The translations under genes were made by a program, and so were the position numbers. The notes below the pieces were generated by a model. That model saw only the letters and a list, made by a program, of their open reading frames with translations, was not told the origin of the DNA and made no database searches. A stretch of 47,225 nucleotides of DNA from Gammaproteobacteria bacterium (GTDB taxonomy: Bacteria > Pseudomonadota > Gammaproteobacteria > Pseudomonadales > Pseudohongiellaceae), in the NCBI GenBank assembly GCA_026710425.1, contig JAPORB010000051.1:1-47225 (forward strand), given 5' to 3'. Of this stretch, positions 1 through 8,763 are shown in pieces. Position 1 is the first letter of the stretch, and each line of letters opens with the position of its first letter.

Positions 1-94
1 TTAGACGATTCAATGGAAAATTAGAAGATCTTCGAGCCGAAAAGTTTGACTTTTTCAGTTGATTTTCAGCAAGATAGCAGCACTTTTGTAGATT

Positions 95-688
95 TCATGC
101 AGACACTAGATAAAGACTCTGATTTACTTCAAAAACCATTTGCTGCCAATCTTTCTCTAAATCTAATTCTTGTTCCGATCTAACTTTCTTGAAGTATCCT
201 TACCTCTTGAGATAGCCCATCTAATCTCCATCTGAAATCGGTGCCGCTAACTGCTCAACATCAGCTACATGCCTGAACTCTTGGTAATCTGATTATTTCC
301 AAGCTAAAACATTATATATTTTGTAGCATTGAGGAAATCAGGAAAGTGAGACTAAACAAATACTCGGCCATCTCGCTCTGAATAGGCACGAAACTCCTCT
401 GCCAGTTCTCATAATGTGCCCTGATAAAGCTTATATTCTGATGTTCTAACGCAAGGTTGCGAGTATGGAGCGGGATTATTTAGTAGAACAAGAGGCGCAA
501 ATAGCTTGACTATGCCATCTGAAACATAGGACTGATAAATGAAATTTTAGATTTTTCATGCATATAGTTTAGTAATGGACACAGTTCTTCAGTGAGAATA
601 GGTTTGGTATAGTTAATTCCAGGTATGTCATGCATTTCATTATGGCAAAACCTTTAAAGATTCTTACCCTTAGCGATTCAAATTTCAT
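95..688 (-). pseudogene. decayed AAA-family (AAA_21/SMC-like) ATPase, internally deleted
   Basis: Hand translation of the minus strand: MKFESLRVRIFKGFA (start 686-688), then after a frame change NEMHDIPGINYTKPILTEEL, then SYVSDGIVKLFAPLVLLNNPAPYSQPCVRTSEYKLYQGTL*ELAEEFRAYSERDGRVFV*SHFPDFLNA, then ADVEQLAAPISDGD*MGYL. The pattern matches AAA ATPases with N-terminal LRVxNFK, YVSDGTxKxFAYLVLL, and the STHSPDFLN H-loop. It has several stops and lacks Walker A. Confidence 0.7.
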
Positions 689-1469
689 AATGATTTATAG
701 GAGCTGGTAGCCTGTGTCATTACCCTTACCGGGTTATTTTTTGTAGATTAGTATGTAAATCGCAATATCGAATAAGCAAGGATTTACTAGCTTTGAACTC
801 ATATGCTTATCATTAACTGAAAAGTGTTTATAGTTAATGATCTGTGAATGATACACATTAAAGATCAAAGAACTTTTCGAGTAGGAATTTGGAGGTTATA
901 TCTGCTTGATGATTGTATTGACAACAGTTAGTAGCTACTATCTTTGAATCAGTCAAAAAATTAGCAATATGGCTTTTAATTGGACCGGAAGTTCATTCAG
1001 AATTGACCAAGCCGCACTAACCTTATTTTTTCGCACCTTAAACTGCTTCAAACTGCTCATATATTTCCACTCCTAGTAGGCCAATCAAAGCAAAATAGCA
1101 CCTTGGTTTTTGGTATTTAAGCTACGCTTTATTGACAATTGTTCAGCCTCAGAATCAGCTTCTTAAACTTTGATATTAAGGCAATGCGGACAAGACATAA
1201 TGGTTTGTCTGGCACCATTATTTACCAGAGACAAGAGTAAATCTCTATCTCCCTTATGACAGATGTGCGAGGTTTACAATATTGCACCTGATTGAAAAGT
1301 CCATTCATAGAGTCGAAACCCTCAATCCTGGCCATATGCAAATGACAATTTCCTTATCCGGGGGTCTATTTGCTAGAATGAGTTGCTGATTCGGTCTAGC
1401 AACTTTAGATATTGTCTTTGCTGGCCGAATTTACATCCACAATCATTCGCAAAGGGTCAGAGAAAAGCC

Positions 1470-3002
1470 ATGAATGCAACAATAAACCGGCATATCCGCT
1501 TGATGGATACCACCCTGCGAGACGGCGAGCAGACCCAGGGAGTTTCATTCTCGGCTAACGAAAAGCTGAATATCGCACGTGCTTTGCTCCAATCACTGCG
1601 GGTTGACCGTATTGAGGTCGCATCCGCCTGCGTTTCTGAGGGGGAAAGGCTTGCGGTGGCTCAGATCTGCGGCTGGGCAGAGGCGGAAGGTCTACTGGAA
1701 CAGGTCGAGGTACTGGGATTTGTCGACAACCGACGCAGCGTTGACTGGATTAGCAGTGCCGGCGGCAGGGTTATAAATCTACTGTGCAAGGGAAGCGAGA
1801 AACATTGCCGGGAGCAGCTGGGAAAAACCCTCAATACCCATCTGGAGGATATCCGCCGAACGGTAGACTATGCCAGAGGTCAGGGCCTGCGTGTCAATAT
1901 GTATTTGGAAGACTGGTCAAATGGCTTTCGTAATAGTAAGGATTACGTCTTCGACCTGATGACTGGAACAGCTGACCTAGGTATCAGCCATTATCTGTTG
2001 CCCGATACTCTGGGCCTGCTCACTCCGGCAGAAGTCCACAAGTCACTGCATGAAATGTTGACTTCCTTTCCCGAAGCAGAGTTCGATTTTCATCCGCATA
2101 ACGACTATGGTCTCGCTACTGCCAATGTGCTGGCTGCGGTGGAAGCTGGCGTAAACACCATTCACTGCACAATAAACTGTCTCGGTGAACGAGCCGGCAA
2201 TGCCTCGTTGGCAGAAGTGGCTGTGGCACTCAAGGATAAACTTGACGTAACTTTGTCTGTTGACGAATCACATATCGCTGTGGTGAGTGGCATGGTGGAA
2301 AACTTTTCCGGCAAACGAATCGCTGCCAATACACCCATTGTAGGGGCCGATGTGTTCACTCAGACTGCCGGTATTCATGCTGACGGAGATCTGAAGGGCG
2401 ATCTATATACCACCATGCTCAGCCCTGAGCGTTTCGCCCGCAAACGAACCTATGCATTGGGTAAGATGAGTGGCAAGGCCTCGCTAATAAATAATCTGAA
2501 AGAGCTAGGTATTCAGTTGTCTGAAGAAGAGCAGGCCAGGGTTCTGGATAGAATTGTCAAGCTTGGGGACTCGAAGCATATAATTACTTCAGAGGATCTG
2601 CCGTTCATCATTGCTGATGTTATGGAAAGCGGAGACTTCCACCATGTCAGCCTATTAAATTGTTACATTAATACGGGCTTTAATGTTGAGAGCACAGCCA
2701 GTATCCGTGTTGAGCTGGAAGGCACCGAATATCAGGGCTCGGGTTCGGGCAATGGTGGTTTTGATGCCTTTATGGATGCCATCACACCAATTGTTGAACA
2801 GGTAAAGTTCAGCATGCCGTCGTTGATCGACTACCAAGTGCATATTCCCCGTGGCGGTCAAACAAATGCCTTGACCGAATGCATCATTACCTGGGAATCA
2901 CCGGAACGTGATTTCAAGACCCGTGGGGTAGACTCCAATCAGGTACTGGCGGCAGTCAAAGCTACATTGCGAATGATAAATTTATTAATGCACAGTGGTT
3001 GA
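1470..3002 (+). CDS. 2-isopropylmalate synthase / citramalate synthase family protein with C-terminal LeuA regulatory domain
   Basis: LMDTTLRDGEQTQGVSFS, FDFHPHNDYGLATANVLAAVEAG, NCLGERAGNASL; LeuA-type C-terminal domain. ATG at 1470 fits the homology start better than the ORF-track start at 1383. Confidence 0.9.
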   Translation: MNATINRHIRLMDTTLRDGEQTQGVSFSANEKLNIARALLQSLRVDRIEVASACVSEGERLAVAQICGWAEAEGLLEQVEVLGFVDNRRSVDWISSAGGRVINLLCKGSEKHCREQLGKTLNTHLEDIRRTVDYARGQGLRVNMYLEDWSNGFRNSKDYVFDLMTGTADLGISHYLLPDTLGLLTPAEVHKSLHEMLTSFPEAEFDFHPHNDYGLATANVLAAVEAGVNTIHCTINCLGERAGNASLAEVAVALKDKLDVTLSVDESHIAVVSGMVENFSGKRIAANTPIVGADVFTQTAGIHADGDLKGDLYTTMLSPERFARKRTYALGKMSGKASLINNLKELGIQLSEEEQARVLDRIVKLGDSKHIITSEDLPFIIADVMESGDFHHVSLLNCYINTGFNVESTASIRVELEGTEYQGSGSGNGGFDAFMDAITPIVEQVKFSMPSLIDYQVHIPRGGQTNALTECIITWESPERDFKTRGVDSNQVLAAVKATLRMINLLMHSG

Positions 3003-3143
3003 ACTGCATAGTTCCTATCCGTTTTGGCTCAGTAAGATTTCAAACAGATGGGATTTGCCAGAGTAAACTTACCATCAGTTCCATCAGCCATTCTCTGGCA
3101 CTTCCGAACCGGATTGGCGTAGCAAAATTGCACTGGCTCCCAC

Positions 3144-4241
3144 TCAAAGTGCGTTCAATTCTTCAGCTACTAGATCTCCAAAGCGGTCGGTGCTGATAAT
3201 CTCCGCTTCGTTCTTTGTTGGCGACAAATCCGGGGTGCTGTAACCTTTGGCGAATACACTTTGCATGGCCTGCCAGACATTTTTGGCCTCCTCTGCCATT
3301 CCAAAACTCATTTCCAGCATCATGGCAACCGAGCCTATCATGGAGTAGGGGTTAGCCACGTTTTGTCCGGCGATATCAGGGGCAGAACCATGGGAGGGTT
3401 CATAATAAATTTTTTCTGGCCCGACACAGGCCGAGGGCATTAGCCCCAGTGATCCCAAAATTCCGCCTCCCTGGTCACTTAGGATATCACCAAACATGTT
3501 TTCCATGACCATCACATCAAACTGACCCGGATCAAGGCATAGATAAGTCGCTGCGGCATCCACCAGAGTGTATCTGAGTTCCACCTCTGGATAATCCTTG
3601 CCCACTTCTTCCATCACCTCGTTCCATAGCACACTGGAATTAAGGACATTGCTTTTGTGGATACTGTGCAGAACCTTTTTGCGTTTTTGAGCAGTCACAA
3701 AAGCTACCTTGGCAATACGCGCAATCTGATCCTCATCATACTCAAGCATTTCATGAACATATCGCTTGCCTCGGGCATTGACTCCGGTTTGTTTCTCACC
3801 GAAGTACAACCCACCGACCAGCTCGCGAATTATCATCAAGTCGATGCCATCACCAATAATTTCCGGTTTAAGGGGTGAGAAGTGAGCCAATCCCCTGGGC
3901 AGGGATACCGGACGGAAATTGGCATAGGTATCATAGCGGCGGCGCAGGGGTAGCAGAGCACCGCGCTCTGGCTGCATATCCATGGGAATCTTTTTGGATT
4001 CCTCATGACTGAGTCCGATTGGCCCCTTCAAGATGGCATCGGCCTCATCACATAATGCCTTGGTTTGTTCTGGAAAAGAGTGCCCATCGCTGAACCAGGC
4101 CCCTGCACCAAAAGGGGCATGATGCAACTCAAAAGTGACTGAGTTGCGTTTGGCAACCAACTCGATAATCTTCACGGCCTCTGCCATGATCTCTGGCCCA
4201 ATGCCATCGCCGTCCAGTAGCGCAATTTTATGGTTAGTCAT
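3144..4241 (-). CDS. leuB: 3-isopropylmalate dehydrogenase (isocitrate/isopropylmalate dehydrogenase family)
   Basis: ALLDGDGIGPEIM, MENMFGDILSDQGGGILGSLGLMPSA, YEPSHGSAPDIAGQNVANP. Confidence 0.93.
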   Translation of the reverse strand: MTNHKIALLDGDGIGPEIMAEAVKIIELVAKRNSVTFELHHAPFGAGAWFSDGHSFPEQTKALCDEADAILKGPIGLSHEESKKIPMDMQPERGALLPLRRRYDTYANFRPVSLPRGLAHFSPLKPEIIGDGIDLMIIRELVGGLYFGEKQTGVNARGKRYVHEMLEYDEDQIARIAKVAFVTAQKRKKVLHSIHKSNVLNSSVLWNEVMEEVGKDYPEVELRYTLVDAAATYLCLDPGQFDVMVMENMFGDILSDQGGGILGSLGLMPSACVGPEKIYYEPSHGSAPDIAGQNVANPYSMIGSVAMMLEMSFGMAEEAKNVWQAMQSVFAKGYSTPDLSPTKNEAEIISTDRFGDLVAEELNAL

Positions 4242-4785
4242 ATCTAGGCTCCACCCATAAAGTTAAAAAGAAATTGCGGGAAATGCTCAATCTATCATGG
4301 GGTTAGCAAAGTTAAAATATTGCAAAGCATTTGCCTGAGTTTTGAATCAATGAAACTCCATCATTTATAGTTTTATGGCCTCTACTAACATGTCCATGAA
4401 ATAACAGTGGGTGTTCCAAGAACAAGAAAATAGTTATAGATGTTGAGAGTGGTTGCCAGTTCGGTAGCTTTCCTAGTTTGATTTAGTGGTGAAAGGAGCT
4501 GAAATCGCCTTGGTTTTCCTCATGAATTTACTCCAAAGAAATCGGAAGTATTCCCAATATACATGTTTGCACATTGCTAGGTTTTTGTCATTACTGATAA
4601 CCAATCGTTCCAGCGTTGCCAGCTACTCGAATCTAAAGATTGAAATTTGAATCCGGTAAAAATGGTTTGACAAGTACAATGAGCTTTCTGCGAATCTCTG
4701 CATACTGATAGGAATGCAAGCCTTCTTTATCTTGACTTCGTAAACTGAAAGTGGCTACTAGGTGCAATGTAAATGGCTACTGATG

Positions 4786-5007
4786 CTATTTCTGCAGTTG
4801 CTCAAGGCGTTCTGCTAGCAATGCCATTATGCGTGCAGTGGCTTGCAGCCCTCCATTGTCTGTCGCCCCGTGCTCCTCTACCTGATGCTCATGGTGTTCG
4901 TAGTAAACCAGGAAAGCCTTCAATTCGGCAATTATTTGTTGTGGGGAATTAGCCAGATGAAGACGAAATTCTTCAGCCGAAACAATGGTGCCCAGTGATT
5001 CAGGCAA
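4786..5007 (-). CDS. small hypothetical protein (about 73 aa, start uncertain)
   Basis: Open frame immediately after the 5022-5603 ORF on the same strand. Apparent start is TTG and the frame continues upstream without ATG. No family recognised. Confidence 0.4.
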   Translation of the reverse strand: MPESLGTIVSAEEFRLHLANSPQQIIAELKAFLVYYEHHEHQVEEHGATDNGGLQATARIMALLAERLEQLQK

Positions 5008-5021
5008 ACGAATATTATGGT

Positions 5022-5603
5022 CTACTGTGACACAATCGACGATAGACTGGATGTCTCCTGGTCACTTAGCTGCAGTTTTTGTTGGCCAGCCAGTGCCAGT
5101 CTGGTAATACCAGAGCCAATGCCCAGATCACGCCAGGGTCCACTCGGATCCCGAGATACAGCAATTTGGTAGGGTTCGGGTGCTCCTTCGGCATACAGGG
5201 TGCCGTCGACTTCATAGACTGTTAGATTCCAGTCAGGACTGACCTGTAGCCCCAGTGTATCTATGGCAACACTAACGCTGCCGCCGTTTAGCGATTTGAC
5301 ATAGGGTGCTTCTGAACTGATCAAAACCGGCGGACCCAGCAATGCACTTGCCTGATCAGCATGATCTGGAGTCACTGAATTTGAGTTGTTTTCAATCAGG
5401 GCAGAGGCGTAGAGTCGTACCATACCATTTGGGCTGGACAGTTCAACAGCATCAATATCGGCACCAGTGAAAATCTCATCACCCTCCGGTACCAAATCCT
5501 TAATCTGAACATACAGGCGATTGCTATCAGCACCCTCCGCAGTCAGAGAAAGTGTAGAAATCAGTAGAATAACAAAGCGGGTGATAAATTCATGTACTCT
5601 CAT
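5022..5603 (-). CDS. hypothetical exported protein
   Basis: 193 aa with N-terminal hydrophobic signal-like segment (FITRFVILLISTLSLTAEGA); downstream of and co-directional with the BtuB-like receptor. Confidence 0.65.
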   Translation of the reverse strand: MRVHEFITRFVILLISTLSLTAEGADSNRLYVQIKDLVPEGDEIFTGADIDAVELSSPNGMVRLYASALIENNSNSVTPDHADQASALLGPPVLISSEAPYVKSLNGGSVSVAIDTLGLQVSPDWNLTVYEVDGTLYAEGAPEPYQIAVSRDPSGPWRDLGIGSGITRLALAGQQKLQLSDQETSSLSSIVSQ

Positions 5604-5779
5604 AACGGATACCGATGTTGGCCAAATTCAGTTTATAGGTGGATTGCACTTTCCAGCAACACAAAATTGAAAGGATTGAGGATTAATCCAGATTCCTAGC
5701 TGCAGTGAAAGATATGCCGCCCCTGTAAGTTGAGAGACGGCAAAATCAGGCATTGTGTTTCTGGCACTCTCCCAGCTGA

Positions 5780-7687
5780 CTATGTGCAACCAAATCGTAG
5801 ATTTACACCAATATATGCGGCTCTCTCGGCAGAGTTATAGGTAATGACTTCTTCATATTCCTGATCAAAAGTATTTTCCAGTCGTGCGTACAGGCGAACA
5901 TTGTCATTGATTGCGAGAGAAGCGGTGATATCGAATACACCAAAGTCTTCAAGGGGGCCAGGGTTGTCAATCGAATCTGCCTGGTACCGATAAAACCCAT
6001 TGACATTGAGGCGACCGTCAAAGCCGAGATAATTTAAACCCACATTGAAAAGTTGTTTTGGCCTCCGCAACCGTTGCATACCATTTGGCCGCTCGGTATC
6101 GTTAAAGGTGTAGTTTCCGGTGACTCGAATAGCTTCATTAATTGGAATTTCAGCAGTCAACTCCACACCCTGTGAAGTACTGGTCCCAGCATCTTGCAAA
6201 TAACCACTGAAAGTGGCCCGATCAAAAAAGATGGCATTCTCAACATCCTGATCAAAATATATGACCTCCAGTCGCAGATCATCGCTAAAATACTCCACAC
6301 CAGCTTCCCAGCCATTGCTTTCCTCTTGTAATAGTGTGACTTCCGATGCTGGTGGAAACACAGCTGGTCGTCTGTTGTACTGAATTTCAGAAGGGCTGGG
6401 TGCTCGAAACCCGGTACCCAGTGCTGACCTGAACTTTAGAGTGCCAGTTCCCAGCTCAATGAGGTAAGCACCACTGAGACGATAACTCGTATTGGTGCCG
6501 AAGTCTTCATTATCATCGTGGCGCACTCCTGCTGTTAAGAATATGCTGTCTGAGAAATCGCTGATGTATTCAAGAAATAGACCTGTATTGTCCCGGCTGC
6601 GGCCATTGCTGATGTCATCCTGTCGATCTCCGCCGAACACTAGGTTGAAGCCCGGTAGGCTGGTGGCTGAGCCAATATATTCAAGTCGATTCTGCTCACC
6701 CAATGCACCAAAAGACGGAACACCTAGAGTATAGTTCTGCCGATCTGACTCCGTGGTGGTATAGGAAAGAGAATGGCTGAATGCTTCACCACCGTATTCT
6801 AAACCCAGCCTAGTGGCACTTAAGTCATAGTCATTTCTGCAGTCATGCACCCGACCTTCAGGACCAAAGCAGCTATCGTATTCATTGGCACCGTCAACCC
6901 CTCGATGCACCAGTTCAATGCGCCAAAAGTCTGTCAGATCATAACCGACCCGACCATGGAAGCTGGTATTTTCATAACCATCATCGTCGGGAGAAATATT
7001 GTCGGTGTCTAATGTATTGAAGCCATCAGTCTCATAATCGGTGAGTGAAACGAAGTAATCCAGTTTACCAGTGCGTCCGGTGAGATTGCCTGACAATTGG
7101 TTAGTACCGAACGCGCCAGACTGACCATCAAGACTGACAGATAATCCATCATCGGCACCTCGCGTGCTGATGTTGATTACACCGCCGGCATCCGCACCGT
7201 AAGCAAGACCTTGTGGCCCACGCAGGATTTCAATACGACCAATACCGTCGGTCATAAACTGCGAGAAGTCAGTAGCAATCTGTGGTGCACTTGGGTCTTG
7301 TAGCCGCATTCCGTCAATGTAGGTCAGGGTCCGAAATCCTTCCTCGCCACGAATGCGCACCGTTGTTCTCTTGCCGATTCCGCCGTTACTGCTGCTACCA
7401 ACAGCAGGCATTTGCCGTAGCACATCAGAGAGTTGCAATACCCCCCGTGCTTCGATATCAAATTCATCCAGAACTGATACGGATGTACCAATTTGTCGCA
7501 GTGGAATTGGGATCCTACTGGAAATAACAACAATTTCTTCAACCTCTTCGGATTCGATTTGCTGGGCACTGAGAGGCGCACTTAGTAAAGCACAACCAGT
7601 AGCCATGGTTGCGAGCCAGAAATTGATCGAACGTGGTTGTGCAGAAATCAGAGACAAGCTCTGTTTCTTTCTATAACGATTAAGCAT
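5780..7687 (-). CDS. TonB-dependent receptor, BtuB-like (vitamin B12 uptake)
   Basis: Plug and barrel motifs (VLDEFDIEARGVLQLSDVLRQMPAV, RIEILRGPQGLAYGADAGGVINISTR, C-terminal YIGVNLRFGCT) and an upstream cobalamin riboswitch. ATG at 7687 with GAGGA upstream is preferred to the TTG at 7702. Confidence 0.92.
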   Translation of the reverse strand: MLNRYRKKQSLSLISAQPRSINFWLATMATGCALLSAPLSAQQIESEEVEEIVVISSRIPIPLRQIGTSVSVLDEFDIEARGVLQLSDVLRQMPAVGSSSNGGIGKRTTVRIRGEEGFRTLTYIDGMRLQDPSAPQIATDFSQFMTDGIGRIEILRGPQGLAYGADAGGVINISTRGADDGLSVSLDGQSGAFGTNQLSGNLTGRTGKLDYFVSLTDYETDGFNTLDTDNISPDDDGYENTSFHGRVGYDLTDFWRIELVHRGVDGANEYDSCFGPEGRVHDCRNDYDLSATRLGLEYGGEAFSHSLSYTTTESDRQNYTLGVPSFGALGEQNRLEYIGSATSLPGFNLVFGGDRQDDISNGRSRDNTGLFLEYISDFSDSIFLTAGVRHDDNEDFGTNTSYRLSGAYLIELGTGTLKFRSALGTGFRAPSPSEIQYNRRPAVFPPASEVTLLQEESNGWEAGVEYFSDDLRLEVIYFDQDVENAIFFDRATFSGYLQDAGTSTSQGVELTAEIPINEAIRVTGNYTFNDTERPNGMQRLRRPKQLFNVGLNYLGFDGRLNVNGFYRYQADSIDNPGPLEDFGVFDITASLAINDNVRLYARLENTFDQEYEEVITYNSAERAAYIGVNLRFGCT

Positions 7688-7799
7688 TAGTTGATTCCTC
7701 AATGACTAAGAGTTCAATGAGGGAGAGATGTAAGTAGTGAATACTTTTCCTGAGAGAGGATATTCAACTACCGATGAGCCCTCCGCTGCACCGTGATCA

Positions 7800-8030
7800 C
7801 CCTGTCTCTGCTATCATTCAGGGTGTGTTGGACTAACTCAGGCCGGTATCGGGCTCATCCGGTGCTCACATTGTGTTCACCTAAGATTCACCGTTGCGGG
7901 GGCAGCGCCGGACTCATCAATGTTGGCCATGCCAACAGTAATCCACCGGTCTTCCCGTTTAACTGACTCCAGCATTACCGAATGGTATGCAAGCCAGCAC
8001 CTGTGTCAGGAGTTGGTACCGTACACTTAT
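7800..8030 (-). promoter_or_regulatory. cobalamin (AdoCbl) riboswitch
   Basis: Minus strand reads TTAAACGGGAAGACCGGTGGATTACTG...GATGAGTCCGGCGCTGCCCCCGCAACGGTGAATC...GAGCACCGGATGAGCCCGATACCGGCCTGAG, matching the conserved core GGGAAnnnGGTGnnAnTCC / GCTGCCCCCGCAACtGTnA and a 3' CCGG...GACCGGCC-type end. Confidence 0.93.
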
Positions 8031-8221
8031 TCCCAATAGTGGTCAATACTTATTGATGGCATTTCCTACAGGGGAGAATGAAAGGGTGTTTTCGATTTCC
8101 AGTGCAGATCGTGATTATCGGGTTAGGCCATCTCTTTTGACCCGCTGAGCTGATAAGTATCTTGATCCAGGGAGGCAGAAACCTTTGTGGCAGTATCCTC
8201 AGTAATACCTACATTTCGATT

Positions 8222-8623
8222 ATTCATTGTATGAATTAAATCGAGAATAAGTCTTCTTCGGCCACATCTCCTAACCACATGTTTCCACTCAATACTTGAC
8301 TATGATATCGGTTAAGTCGATCACTATGTTGGTTACTATGAGTCTTGTCTTCAATTAGCAAAACATATTTTTCATCAATTCTTGCAATCACATCAATACT
8401 CTTATGTTGGGTATGAATTTCTATTTTGAACTCATCCTTGCCTATATCAAACTTTTTCCTATGTTCTTGTGATCTAGTAAGGCCTCAACGAAGCTACATC
8501 TTTGTTTAGCCATTGGGATCTGAGGATCTTTAGTCCACAGACTATTTAATTATCAGCAGATGAATACATCTTGCGATAGCTCTGATATTGCATACGAAAA
8601 AATATTTGGTAATTGTTGTCCAT
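8222..8623 (-). pseudogene. decayed PD-(D/E)XK nuclease superfamily protein (PDDEXK_4-like)
   Basis: Minus-strand fragments in order: MDNNY / PNIFSYAISELSQDVFIC**LNSLWTKDPQIPMAKQRCSFVEALLDHKNI / RKKFDIGKDEFKIEIHTQHKSIDVIARIDEKYVLLIEDKTHSNQHSDRLNRYHSQVL...DLFSI*. The core ID(V)...IEDKT motif is retained; two tandem stops and frameshifts are present. Confidence 0.8.
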
Positions 8624-8702
8624 GAGATGCCCCCGATTGATTTAATCTGAGGACCATATCCAATATTGGTTTGAGCAATTCTACCGTCGCCCTTTAAAAG
8701 CC

Positions 8703-8739
8703 AAAAAACCCGGCCACTTCAGCTGAGTGGTCGGGTTTT
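8703..8739 (-). terminator. rho-independent terminator of the Oar-like receptor gene
   Basis: Minus strand AACCCGACCACT-cagctga-AGTGGCCGGGTTTTTT: 12-bp stem with one G.U, then a T-run. Confidence 0.85.
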
Positions 8740-8763
8740 CGAGAGGATTGGAATTAGACAGAA

